A stretch of DNA of 64,000 bases, taken from NCBI RefSeq assembly GCF_020991005.1, contig NZ_JAJLLW010000002.1:186001-250000 (forward strand), written 5' to 3'. A program made the translations under genes and the position numbers. Below, piece after piece: positions 1 through 8,075 of the stretch (position 1 is the first letter of the stretch; each line of letters starts with the position of its first letter). Below the pieces are notes generated by a model. The model was given only the letters and a program-made list of their open reading frames with translations. It did not search any database and was not told where the DNA came from. Source of the stretch: Halomonas sp. CUBES01. Lineage in GTDB: Bacteria; Pseudomonadota; Gammaproteobacteria; Pseudomonadales; Halomonadaceae.

Positions 1-120
1 CACGACATTGTCTTCTTCGTCGCGCAGTAATTGGGTGACGATGAAGTGTTTCTCTTTATTGCGCGGTGCCACGGCCGTCCACTTGCTGTGGTGCAACTTG
101 CTGGGATTGATCGTATGCAT
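1..120 (-). CDS. TIGR02450-type small Trp-containing protein (partial, 3' end off the window)
   Basis: Only the first 40 codons are inside the window; the gene runs off the left edge. The translation begins MHTINPSKLHHSKWTAV and continues into a basic, Lys-rich stretch with the pattern KEKHFIVT. This is the start I associate with the small TIGR02450 family of conserved proteins of unknown function found widely in gammaproteobacteria. A GGAG Shine-Dalgarno lies a few bases before the ATG, which supports this start. The family has no established function that I can cite, so none is assigned. The forward-strand reading frames over the same bases show no recognisable protein. Confidence 0.7.
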   Translation of the reverse strand, partial: MHTINPSKLHHSKWTAVAPRNKEKHFIVTQLLRDEEDNVV

Positions 121-309
121 GGGGGCTCCGGTTCGAGGGAAATACCTGGGAGAAGTGTCAGGTGGAGATTGCTGGGTATCGCGCCGATTTTCAATGGGCG
201 ATTCCCGATGCCTGATTGGATGCATGGCGTCGCTGGTTGGCGGGCGCACGACGCCATGGCTATGCCACAATAGAGGAATGCTGAAGCACCACCACAATCA
301 GGAGGATAT

Positions 310-786
310 ATGTTGGATGATCAGGAAACTGCCTACATCGCCCGCGCTGTAGCGTTGGCCGAAGAAGCCCTTGAAGCGGGAGACGAGCCCTTTGGTAGCG
401 TGCTGGTGAGCGGTGACGGCGAGGTGCTGGCAGAGGATCGCAACCGGATTGCCGGTGGCGATTCCACCCAGCACCCCGAGTTTGCTCTGGCGCGTTGGGC
501 GGCTCAGCATATGACGCCCGAGGCCCGGGCCAGGGCGACCGTCTATACGTCCGGCGAGCACTGCCCGATGTGCGCGGCGGCCCATGGTTGGGTAGGGCTT
601 GGGCGGATTGTCTACGCCAGTTCGTCACAGCAGTTGAGCCACTGGCTTGCCGATCTGGGCGTGGCGCCGCCGCCGGTGGCCACCCTGCCCATTCAGCAAA
701 TCGTGCCCGGCCTTCCCGTGGAGGGCCCGGTAGCCGGTTGGGACGACAAGGTGCATGCGCTGCACCAGCGTCTCCACGGGGCATGA
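310..786 (+). CDS. Cytidine/deoxycytidylate deaminase-family nucleoside deaminase
   Basis: The 158-residue protein belongs to the zinc-dependent cytidine deaminase fold. The first zinc/catalytic motif is HPE near residue 56 (the family usually has H-A/P-E). The second is CPMC near residue 84, supplying the two Cys ligands. Length and motif spacing fit the guanine deaminase / tRNA-adenosine deaminase-like branch of soluble cytoplasmic nucleobase deaminases. The exact substrate cannot be read from sequence. An AGGAGG Shine-Dalgarno sits just upstream of the ATG. The gene stands alone and is followed by a hairpin shared with the convergent pmp3-like gene. Confidence 0.85.
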   Translation: MLDDQETAYIARAVALAEEALEAGDEPFGSVLVSGDGEVLAEDRNRIAGGDSTQHPEFALARWAAQHMTPEARARATVYTSGEHCPMCAAAHGWVGLGRIVYASSSQQLSHWLADLGVAPPPVATLPIQQIVPGLPVEGPVAGWDDKVHALHQRLHGA

Positions 787-797
787 GCGACGAGCAT

Positions 798-828
798 AAA
801 AAAACCGCCTGAGTGGGACTCAGGCGGT
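798..828 (-). terminator. Rho-independent terminator of the pmp3-like gene
   Basis: A perfect GC-rich stem (ACCGCCTGAGT / ACTCAGGCGGT) with a three-base loop. On the minus strand it is followed by a run of seven T. It lies between two convergent genes, so the T run makes it a terminator for the minus-strand gene, while the stem may also slow forward transcripts. Confidence 0.85.
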
Positions 829-848
829 GTATCGCTTGCCATTGCCGG

Positions 849-1022
849 CTAGTGTTTCAGTATCACGTAGAACGCGTGAATGATGCCCGGTATAAAACCG
901 AATAGCGTCAGGAGGATGTTCAGCCAGAAATGTCCTTTAAAACCGACCTCAAAGAATACGCCGAGGGGCGGTAAAATGATCGCAAATATCATCTTGATCG
1001 GATCAGTCGCGGTAAACGCCAT
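849..1022 (-). CDS. YqaE/Pmp3 family small membrane protein
   Basis: A 57-residue protein read from the reverse strand, starting MAFTATDPIKMIFAI and ending FYVILKH. It has two hydrophobic segments (about residues 9-25 and 32-52) with the PPLGVF and NILLT..G.IPGIIHAFYV patterns of the Pmp3/YqaE family (UPF0057). These are two-helix inner-membrane proteins linked to membrane potential and salt or cold stress in yeast and plants; the bacterial role is unclear. A good AGGAGG Shine-Dalgarno precedes the ATG. Such a gene suits a halotolerant host, but that link is inference. Confidence 0.93.
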   Translation of the reverse strand: MAFTATDPIKMIFAIILPPLGVFFEVGFKGHFWLNILLTLFGFIPGIIHAFYVILKH

Positions 1023-1281
1023 GAAGCCTCCTTTGCTTTCAGGGTAGGGGTGCTAGTCACCATGTCGGAAAAACGGTAACGACCGTTTTAAAACGCCTTT
1101 AACGCTTGTGTTAACAACAGTGTTAACGGCAACGGCCATGCGGATACACCATCAATGTAGACACGCTCGGCGCTTTTCACGAGGCCGATGTGAATACCTG
1201 TGACGCGAGCCGCAGTAAAACGTTCCGTGTGCTGTACAATGCCTTTATTTAAGTATTATTTAATATATTGGGAGGGACTCC

Positions 1282-3318
1282 GTGAAAAAGCTGACCACCT
1301 CGATTTGCCTGGCCGGCTGCGCGCTATCAGGCCTCACCTGGGCGCAATCCAGCGAGCCGACCATGGCGACGCTTGAGGTGACCGCTCCAAGGCTGGCCCG
1401 CGAGCTGTACGCAACGCCTGCCGCCGTCACCACGCTCGAAGGAGACGCCATCGCCCAGGGCCAGCAGCGCGTGCGGCTCGATGAGTCGTTGGTACGCGTG
1501 CCGGGCGTGTTTCTGCAAAATCGCGATAACTTTGCCCAGGGTCAGCGGATCTCGATTCGCGGCTTTGGCGCCCGAGCGCCCTTTGGGGTGCGCGGGATTA
1601 CCGTGATGGTCGACGGTATCCCTTACACGCTGCCCGACGGCCAGGCGCAGCTGGACGCGATTGATCTGGATAGCGCCGAGCGTATCGAAGTGATTCGCGG
1701 GCCGTCGTCGGTGCTTTACGGCAATGCGGCGGGCGGGGTGATCGATGTGACCACCGCCGACGGGCGTGACGACCCGGGCACGCAGGTGCGCGCCGAAGCC
1801 GGCAGCGATGGCTACCGGAAAACGTCGCTGCAGACCGGCGGCAGTAACGGCGATTGGTCGCACCATGTCAGCCTGTCGGCGCTTAACGTGAATGGCTACC
1901 GCGAGCAGAGCTCCACGGAAAAGTACCTGTTGAACGCCAAACTTCGCCGGGAACTGGGTAGCGAGCGGGCATTGACCGCCATCGTTAACCTGTTGGACAA
2001 CCCGCGCTCGGAAGACCCCGGTGCGCTGAACGCTAGCGAAGTGGCGAACGGACGCGACCAGGCAGCGCCGAACGCGTTAGCGCTGGACGCGGGGCAGAAC
2101 GTGGATCAGCAGCTTCTGGGTCTGCAGTACGAGGATTTGTCTGCGGGTCCCGGTGAGTTTTACCTCAAGGGGTTTATCTCCCAACGCGATTTTGAGCAGC
2201 AACTGCCCTATGTGGGCGATAGCCGTATCGGCTACCAGCGTGATTACCTGGGCGCGAGCGCCGAATACCACCACGAGGTAAGCCTGGGCAGCCTGCCGCT
2301 GAGTTATATCGCGGGTGTCGACGTCGCCCGGCAGGATGACGAACGCTTTCGCAACGATGTAAACCCGCAGGGCGTGGTCGGCGAGCAGCTTGCCGAAGAG
2401 ACCCAGACGGCGACGTCCACCGGCGTCTTTGCTCAGGGGGATCTATCACTGACCGAACAGGTAACGCTTTCACTGGGTGCGCGTTTCGATCGAGTCGAGC
2501 TGGAAGTGGATGACCGTTATCAGCAGGACGGTGATCAGAGCGGCAAACGCAGTTTTGACGAATGGAGCGGCTCGGCGGGGCTCAGCTACCGCTATCGCCC
2601 CCAGCATCAGGTCTATGCGAACACCGGCACGGCCTTTGAAACGCCGACATTCAGCGAGTTTGCCAACCCGGCGGGCGGCGGGTTCAACGCCTCGATCGAG
2701 CCGCAGAAGGCCTGGAACCGCGAGGTCGGAGCGCGGGGCTATTTCGCGCCGTTGGCGCTGGATTACGACCTGACGCTGTTTTCGGTGCGCGTGCGCGATG
2801 AGCTGGTGCCTTACGATGACGGTGGCCGTACCTTTTATCGAAACGCCGGCGATACCGACCGCGACGGCATCGAGCTGGCACTGGGCTGGCAGTTTGCCGA
2901 CAAGTGGCGGCTGGACAGCGCCCTGACGCTGGCGCGCTATGAGTTTGATCGTTTCTCCACGCCCGGCGAGCGCTTTGACGGTAACCGCATTCCGGGCCTG
3001 CCGGAGCAAACCTGGGTCAACCAGCTGACCTGGGAAGGGCGCGACGAGCGCTTCGCCACGCTGGAAACCCAGTACGTGGGTGACTTGGTGGCCGATAACG
3101 CCAACGAGACCCAGGTCGATAGCTACTGGCTGGTAAACCTGCGGGCGGGGGACGGCTGGCGATTGACGGACAAGACGCGCCTCAATGCCTATGTCGGCGT
3201 GCGCAATCTGCTCGATGAAAAGCACTACGCCAACGTGCGCCTGAACGCGAGCTTCGGTCGCTTTTACGAGCCCGCGCCAGGGCGCAGCGTGTACGGCGGG
3301 GTAGAAGTGAGTTTTTAG
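1282..3318 (+). CDS. pqqU: TonB-dependent receptor of the PqqU/YncD type
   Basis: A 678-residue outer-membrane receptor. It has a cleavable signal peptide (about residues 1-21, ending TWAQ), a TonB-box-like LEVTA segment, then a plug domain (about 45-160) and a C-terminal 22-strand barrel ending in the terminal Phe signature (EVSF). The plug reads SIRGFGAR.PFGVRGI, VDGIP.TLPDGQ, IEVIRGPSSVLYGNA.GGVI. This closely follows Escherichia coli YncD, renamed PqqU after it was shown to import pyrroloquinoline quinone. The neighbouring convergent gene encodes a PQQ-dependent dehydrogenase, so a PQQ-scavenging role is well supported by context. GGGAGG precedes the GTG start. The gene symbol is by homology and remains an inference. 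Confidence 0.8.
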   Translation: MKKLTTSICLAGCALSGLTWAQSSEPTMATLEVTAPRLARELYATPAAVTTLEGDAIAQGQQRVRLDESLVRVPGVFLQNRDNFAQGQRISIRGFGARAPFGVRGITVMVDGIPYTLPDGQAQLDAIDLDSAERIEVIRGPSSVLYGNAAGGVIDVTTADGRDDPGTQVRAEAGSDGYRKTSLQTGGSNGDWSHHVSLSALNVNGYREQSSTEKYLLNAKLRRELGSERALTAIVNLLDNPRSEDPGALNASEVANGRDQAAPNALALDAGQNVDQQLLGLQYEDLSAGPGEFYLKGFISQRDFEQQLPYVGDSRIGYQRDYLGASAEYHHEVSLGSLPLSYIAGVDVARQDDERFRNDVNPQGVVGEQLAEETQTATSTGVFAQGDLSLTEQVTLSLGARFDRVELEVDDRYQQDGDQSGKRSFDEWSGSAGLSYRYRPQHQVYANTGTAFETPTFSEFANPAGGGFNASIEPQKAWNREVGARGYFAPLALDYDLTLFSVRVRDELVPYDDGGRTFYRNAGDTDRDGIELALGWQFADKWRLDSALTLARYEFDRFSTPGERFDGNRIPGLPEQTWVNQLTWEGRDERFATLETQYVGDLVADNANETQVDSYWLVNLRAGDGWRLTDKTRLNAYVGVRNLLDEKHYANVRLNASFGRFYEPAPGRSVYGGVEVSF

Positions 3319-3341
3319 TCTCTTGCCTTTTAGGCAATGAA

Positions 3342-3367
3342 ATCGGGCGGCCCTTGGGCCGCCCGAT
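3342..3367. terminator. Hairpin between convergent genes, probable bidirectional terminator
   Basis: A 12-bp perfect inverted repeat (ATCGGGCGGCCC / GGGCCGCCCGAT) with a two-base loop lies between the stop codons of the convergent receptor and dehydrogenase genes. There is no strong T run on either side, so termination strength is uncertain. Confidence 0.65.
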
Positions 3368-3394
3368 GTGTTAGTGCTGGCGTTGGTTAACCGG

Positions 3395-5917
3395 TTACTC
3401 CGGCAGCGCGTAGCCAATCACGTAATCGCCCATCTTGGTGCCAAAGGTGCCGTGTCCGCCCGCCGTGACCACCACGTACTGGCGGCCGTCTTCCCCGGTG
3501 TAGGTCATGGGCGTTGCCTGGCCACCTGCGGGCAGGCGTGCCTTGAACAGCTCTTCGCCGGTGGCGATATCGTAGCCGCGTAGGTACTGATCCAGCGTGC
3601 CGCTCAGGAATGACACGCCGCCGCCGGTGGTCAGCGGGCCGCCCAGTGCTGGCACGCCCACGTTCAAGCCAATCGGCAGGTCGAAGGGCATGCTATCGCG
3701 GGTGGTGCCATTACGATGCTTCCAAACAACCTCGGCTTCCTGCAGGTCGATGCCCGCCACATCACCCCAGGAGGGCGCTTGGCAGGGCAGGCCGAGCACG
3801 GAAAGCAGTGGGCCTAACTCAACGGCATAGGGCGCGCCTTCGTTGGCTTGCAGCCCTTGCTCGCTGGCTGAGCCCTGGCCTTCCTCGACGTTTTCACGGG
3901 GCACCAGCGTGGAGACAAACGCCAGGTACTTGGCGCCGGTGAACAGCGCCTGGCGTTCGGGGTCAACCGCGACCCCGCCCCAGTTCATCACGCCCACGTT
4001 GCCCGGGTAGACAATGCTTCCTTCAAGAGACGGCGGTGTGTACTGCCCTTCGTAGCGCAGGGTGTTGAACTGAATGCGGCACATCATCTGGTCGAACGGC
4101 GTTGCTCCCCACATGTCGCTTTCGGTGAGCGGCGGGGGCAGCAGGTTGAGTGCCGAGCGCGGCTGCGTTTCCGAGGTCCAGTCGCCTTCAACGGCGCCTA
4201 GCGGTGCGGCGACTTCCTCAATGGGCACGATGGGCTCGCCGGTCTCGCGGTTCAGTACATAGAGGCTGCCCTGTTTGGTGGGTTGCACCACTGCCGGCTG
4301 GGTTCCCTCGTCGGTGGCGAGGTCAATCAGTACCGGCTGGGCGGGCGTGTCCATGTCCCACAGGTCGTGGTGCACAAACTGGTAGACCCATTCGACCTGA
4401 CCGCTGGCAAGGTCAAGCGCCACCAGCCCTGCGCTGTAGGTTTCATCGTTCTGGCTGCGGTTGGCACCGTACTGGTCGGGCGTGGCGTTGCCCATGGGCA
4501 GATACACCATCCCCAGGTCTTCATCGACGCTGATCGGCGCCCATACGTTGGGCGAGTTGCGCGTATAGGTCTCACCCTCGTCAAGCGGTTCGGTGTCGTG
4601 GGGGTTGCCGCTGTCCCAGTTCCACACCAGCTCACCGGTGTGCACGTCAAAGGCACGAATGACGCCGGACGGTTCATCGGTTGAGCGGTTATCGGTGACG
4701 TGGCCGCCCAGAATAATCAGATTCTCGGTCACCGTGGGGGGCGAGGTGGAATAGTAGCCGCCGGGAGCAAAGTCGCCGATATTACGTGTCAGGTCGATTT
4801 CGCCGCCATCGCCAAACGCTGCGCAGCGCTCGCCGTTATCCGCATTTAGCGCAATCAGGCGGGCATCAGCGGTAGGCAGATAGAGCCTGCGCGGGCACAT
4901 CACGTCAGCGGCACTTGGCATACGGGGCGTGACGTCATCCCCGGCGTCACTGCCTGGGTTCATGAAGAGTAGAAACGCCAGGTCAATATCAAAGGTATCG
5001 CGATCGAAGAGTTCAGGCGTCTGGCGGGTGCCATCCGTCTTGTTGGTGTCAGTCTCGCGGGTGTCGTCGCTATCGGCATAGCTACCGGCATCGTAATAGG
5101 CGAGGCCGCGGCAGGTCATATGCGCCCAGCCGGAGAAATCGTCGGCGCCCATGGTGCTGATGTCCGGGTCGAAGGACCAGTTCGTCTCGCCGTTTTCCGG
5201 GTCAAGCGACATCGCACGGCTGTGGGACGTACAGATATACAGGCTGTCGTTCACCTTCAGCGGCGTGTTCTGGTTGGTGATTTCCGGCGGCGCATTGGGG
5301 CCTGCTTCGTCGCCGGTTTCGATGCGCCAGACTTCTTCCAGCTCGCCGATATTCTCCGGCGTGATCTGGTCGAGGGAAGAGTAGTGGGTGCCGGCGTTGG
5401 TGCCGCCGTAGGCGGGCCAGTCGTCACCGGCTACCTGGGCGGGGTTGACGCTTTCCTGATGCTCGCTGCGTTGGGTATCGAGCGTGCCGTCGAGCGCAGC
5501 GGGGTCGTCAAACTGGCTGGCCAGTGCCACGCCCATCGCGGCCAGGACGCTGAGCCCCAACGCGAGGCTGCCGCCACGCGAGTCGAGGGGTTTTCGCCAC
5601 CACGGCAGCAGCAACACAATGCCGATCAGGCAGGGGATGGCCACCCGAGGAACAAGCTGCCACCAGTCCAGGCCGACTTCCCACAAGGCCCACGCCAGGG
5701 TGGCCGAGAGGATAAGTGCGTAGAGCCAGAGGGCGGCGCCTTTGCGCAGTGCCAGTAATATCCCGCTGGCCATGACGCCAACGCCCGCTATCAGGTAATA
5801 GGCGCTGCCGCCCAGGCTGAGCAGCTTCCCGCCACCGATGGCCAAGGCGAGGCCCGCGATGATCAGTAGTAAGCCAAGTAGTAGCGCAGGCCATTTAGCC
5901 CGCTTTTGTTCTTCCAT
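3395..5917 (-). CDS. Membrane-bound PQQ-dependent dehydrogenase (glucose/quinate/shikimate family)
   Basis: An approximately 840-residue quinoprotein. The N-terminal 140 residues hold about five transmembrane helices, as in the membrane-anchored glucose dehydrogenase (Gcd) family. The rest is the periplasmic eight-bladed beta-propeller that binds PQQ and metal, starting near WPAYGGTNAGTHYSSLDQI. The family oxidises sugars or cyclic acids (glucose, quinate, shikimate) in the periplasm and passes electrons to ubiquinone. The substrate is not determined here. I chose the ATG at 5917 (MEEQKRAKW) because an AGGGG Shine-Dalgarno lies just upstream; the frame stays open 18 codons further. The gene converges on a PqqU-like receptor. 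No pqq biosynthesis genes lie in the window, so the cofactor may be scavenged. Confidence 0.88.
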   Translation of the reverse strand: MEEQKRAKWPALLLGLLLIIAGLALAIGGGKLLSLGGSAYYLIAGVGVMASGILLALRKGAALWLYALILSATLAWALWEVGLDWWQLVPRVAIPCLIGIVLLLPWWRKPLDSRGGSLALGLSVLAAMGVALASQFDDPAALDGTLDTQRSEHQESVNPAQVAGDDWPAYGGTNAGTHYSSLDQITPENIGELEEVWRIETGDEAGPNAPPEITNQNTPLKVNDSLYICTSHSRAMSLDPENGETNWSFDPDISTMGADDFSGWAHMTCRGLAYYDAGSYADSDDTRETDTNKTDGTRQTPELFDRDTFDIDLAFLLFMNPGSDAGDDVTPRMPSAADVMCPRRLYLPTADARLIALNADNGERCAAFGDGGEIDLTRNIGDFAPGGYYSTSPPTVTENLIILGGHVTDNRSTDEPSGVIRAFDVHTGELVWNWDSGNPHDTEPLDEGETYTRNSPNVWAPISVDEDLGMVYLPMGNATPDQYGANRSQNDETYSAGLVALDLASGQVEWVYQFVHHDLWDMDTPAQPVLIDLATDEGTQPAVVQPTKQGSLYVLNRETGEPIVPIEEVAAPLGAVEGDWTSETQPRSALNLLPPPLTESDMWGATPFDQMMCRIQFNTLRYEGQYTPPSLEGSIVYPGNVGVMNWGGVAVDPERQALFTGAKYLAFVSTLVPRENVEEGQGSASEQGLQANEGAPYAVELGPLLSVLGLPCQAPSWGDVAGIDLQEAEVVWKHRNGTTRDSMPFDLPIGLNVGVPALGGPLTTGGGVSFLSGTLDQYLRGYDIATGEELFKARLPAGGQATPMTYTGEDGRQYVVVTAGGHGTFGTKMGDYVIGYALPE

Positions 5918-6103
5918 GAGGGTTCCCCTTTTCATAATCTCGAATCGCGGCTTGACGTACCCACGACCCACCGTGCGCTTTATCGTAAGTCGATAAAACG
6001 CTTAACATGCTAACTATTTTAAATATCAATGCGCCAATGGTCTAATGATTTCAAGAGGCACGCAATGTAGTAGCCAGGATGCGCTATGAAACAGGAGGGC
6101 CAT

Positions 6104-6134
6104 AAAAAAGCCGCGCTGATTAAAACAGCGCGGC
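6104..6134 (-). terminator. Rho-independent terminator of the MDR oxidoreductase gene
   Basis: A nine-base-pair stem (GCCGCGCTG / CAGCGCGGC) around an ATTAAAA loop, followed on the minus strand by six T. It lies just beyond the stop codon of the minus-strand oxidoreductase. Confidence 0.85.
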
Positions 6135-6164
6135 TGTAAAGAACCAAAGGGGAAAGAGGGGAGC

Positions 6165-7169
6165 CTAGTGGTCCAGCTTGACCAGCATTTTACCGGTATT
6201 GCCGCCTTCAAATAACGCCAGGAAGGCGTCAGGCGTACTTTCGAGCCCTTGCTTGACGGTCTCCTTGTAGTCGATCTTGCCGTCCACGACCTGGGGCGCT
6301 ACTTCGTTGAGGAAAAACTGATAGTGTTTCCAGTGATCGGCGACGATAAAGCCCTGCATCCTGGCCTTGCGCACCACGAGTTGAGACAGGTTGCTGGGGC
6401 CGGGTACCGGGGTTTTGGCGTTGTAGCTATCGATCATGCCGCACACCGCTATTCGCGCGCCTTCATTCAGCTGGCTAAGCGCGGCTTCAAGGCAGATACC
6501 GCCCACGTTTTCAAACACCACATCAATGCCTTTGGGGCTGGCAAGCTGAATCGCATCGCTCAGTTCCTGGGCGTTTCGATCGCGGTAGCTCACCGGCTCG
6601 ACCCCCAGGGATTCCAGCCAGGCCAGTTTGTTGGCCGCACCGGCAATGCCGACAACATGGCAACCTTTGGCCTTGGCCAGTTGGACCGCCAGCGATCCCA
6701 CTGCACCGCTGGCGGCGCTGACCAGGACGTGGTCGCCGGGTTGGCAGTTGGCAATCAGGTTGAGGCCGGTCCAGGCCGTCATGCCGGGCATGCCCAGGAC
6801 GCCAAGATAGGCTTGCTCGTCGACACCGAAGTCGGGCAGGGCCTGCACGCCGTCGGCGGGGATCTGCGCGATGTCGCGCCAGCCACCCATATGACCTACC
6901 AGGTCGCCTTCCTTGAAGCGCTCGTCGTGGGAGGCGATGACGTCGCCTATCGCGCCGCCTTCCATGGGGTTGCCCAGTTCAAAAGGCGCCACATAGGTAT
7001 GAACGCCGGTCATCCGGCCGCGCATGTAAGGGTCGACCGAGAGCCAGCGGTTGCGAATGCGCACTTCGCCAGGGGCGAGGTCGGGCAGAGTTTGGGTTTC
7101 CAGCTCAAAAAGCTCGCGCTCAGGGCGTCCTTCCGGATAGCGGCTCAAGGTGAAAAAGCGTGATTGCAT
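6165..7169 (-). CDS. Zinc-independent MDR NADP(H)-dependent oxidoreductase (CurA/leukotriene B4 dehydrogenase-like)
   Basis: The 334-residue protein is a medium-chain dehydrogenase/reductase. The N-terminal GroES-like part contains LSVDPYMRGRM. The Rossmann part carries the dinucleotide-binding signature VSAASGAVGSLAVQLAK near residues 150-166. The absence of catalytic zinc Cys/His ligands and the overall pattern place it with YncB/CurA and prostaglandin reductases, which reduce alpha,beta-unsaturated carbonyls with NADPH in the cytoplasm. An AGGAGG Shine-Dalgarno precedes the ATG. The gene is monocistronic with its own terminator. The physiological substrate is unknown. Confidence 0.87.
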   Translation of the reverse strand: MQSRFFTLSRYPEGRPERELFELETQTLPDLAPGEVRIRNRWLSVDPYMRGRMTGVHTYVAPFELGNPMEGGAIGDVIASHDERFKEGDLVGHMGGWRDIAQIPADGVQALPDFGVDEQAYLGVLGMPGMTAWTGLNLIANCQPGDHVLVSAASGAVGSLAVQLAKAKGCHVVGIAGAANKLAWLESLGVEPVSYRDRNAQELSDAIQLASPKGIDVVFENVGGICLEAALSQLNEGARIAVCGMIDSYNAKTPVPGPSNLSQLVVRKARMQGFIVADHWKHYQFFLNEVAPQVVDGKIDYKETVKQGLESTPDAFLALFEGGNTGKMLVKLDH

Positions 7170-7294
7170 GGGGCCTCCTGCGTATGCGTTGGGAATACGA
7201 TCCGTGCTTTGTAAAGACCGTTAGCGTGCTTGATAGTTCGCCGTCAACGCAAGCGTCGTAAAGCCAAAGGAAGTGCCGAGGAGGAGGTGAAACG

Positions 7295-7322
7295 CACAAC
7301 GGGCGCCTGGGCGCCCGTTGTG
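7295..7322. terminator. Strong hairpin downstream of the rlpA-like gene
   Basis: An inverted repeat CACAACGGGCGCC / GGCGCCCGTTGTG with a two-base loop, about 50 bases past the stop codon of the minus-strand RlpA-like gene. There is no T run on the minus strand, so it is a weak or factor-assisted terminator candidate. Confidence 0.5.
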
Positions 7323-7371
7323 GTTAGGTACGATGGTGTGAAACGAGCGAGCCGATCACATGAGGCGGCCG

Positions 7372-7758
7372 CTAGTCGAGCAGCGTGACCAGAACCGGGG
7401 CAACGCCACGGTTGATAATGCCCAGCTCCCGCGCGGCGCTTTTCGACAGATCAATGATACGGCCTTCCACGTAGGGGCCGCGGTCGTTGATCAGTACTTC
7501 TACCTCTTGCCCGGTATCCGGGCGAGACACCAACACCTTGGTGCCGAAGGGCAGGCTGGGGTGCGCGGCGGTCAGCGCTTTCTGATCAAAGGCTTCGCCA
7601 CTGGCGGTGGTTGCCCCTTGAAAGCGGTCGCTGTAGAAGGAGGCAACGCCTCGCTGAGTATCGGCCGGTGTACCGTGTGCCAGAGCGCTATTCACTGCCG
7701 TGGTGAATACGGCTATGGCAAAGCAAGCATTTAATAACGTGTTTTTGATAGCTCCCAT
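7372..7758 (-). CDS. RlpA-like double-psi beta-barrel protein, secreted
   Basis: About 128 residues from the ATG at 7758. A signal peptide (MGAIKNTLLNACFAIAVF, cleavage near ALAHG) is followed by one double-psi beta-barrel domain with the RlpA hallmarks GVASFYSDRFQG.TTASGE.FD, LPFGT.V.V, VLINDRGPYV.GRIIDLS and AARELG. RlpA proteins act on glycan strands lacking peptide stems at the septum or in the envelope. This copy has no SPOR domain and no lipobox, so it is a minimal periplasmic version whose lytic activity is uncertain. The start was chosen because it begins a proper signal peptide with a GAGG element upstream; the frame opens 14 codons earlier. Confidence 0.83.
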   Translation of the reverse strand: MGAIKNTLLNACFAIAVFTTAVNSALAHGTPADTQRGVASFYSDRFQGATTASGEAFDQKALTAAHPSLPFGTKVLVSRPDTGQEVEVLINDRGPYVEGRIIDLSKSAARELGIINRGVAPVLVTLLD

Positions 7759-8075
7759 AAGGAGTACCTCAGTGTGTCGTGTCGCGGGTTCCGCATTCAT
7801 CGATGAGGTGCCAATCAGGCGGCTCGATAGTAACCCTGTCCGACGTGCTGAGCAAGCTTTTAGACGTTCGGTGCCGTTGGCTGCATATTAGCCAACGTTA
7901 ACCCGTCTGTTGGGGGCCTTTGAATTCAGTGGCTTATTCAAGTTCAAGGCAGTGCTGGCATCGTGTGCACAGAAAAACGCAAAGCCCGGTTGGACAATCC
8001 CCCATCATGGCGAAGATGGGCTTATAATGCCGCGTTCAATCAGTCCGTTTTTGCCACAGAATCAAGGATGCACGC
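7759..8075. other. Intergenic stretch (divergent promoters), no gene seen
   Basis: About 317 bases between the divergent rlpA-like and PPC-repeat genes. I see no coding sequence, no RNA gene and no strong repeat. A TATAAT hexamer at 8023-8028 is a candidate -10 element for the downstream gene. The best -35-like hexamer (TTGGAC, 7990-7995) is too far away for a normal spacer. Confidence 0.5.

Noticed and set aside
8-352. Forward frames over the first 350 bases
   Set aside because: Cys/Trp-rich translations without a family match. The reverse-strand TIGR02450-type start and the deaminase explain the region better.
2470-3417. 315-codon reverse-strand frame opposite the PqqU-like receptor
   Set aside because: Typical antisense shadow of a GC-rich gene. 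Its translation shows no family pattern, while the forward frame is a clear TonB receptor.
5120-5758. 212-codon forward frame opposite the PQQ dehydrogenase
   Set aside because: Shadow of the reverse-strand quinoprotein, with no recognisable motif.
6249-7163. 304-codon forward frame opposite the MDR oxidoreductase
   Set aside because: It covers almost exactly the real reverse-strand gene and shows no conserved features.
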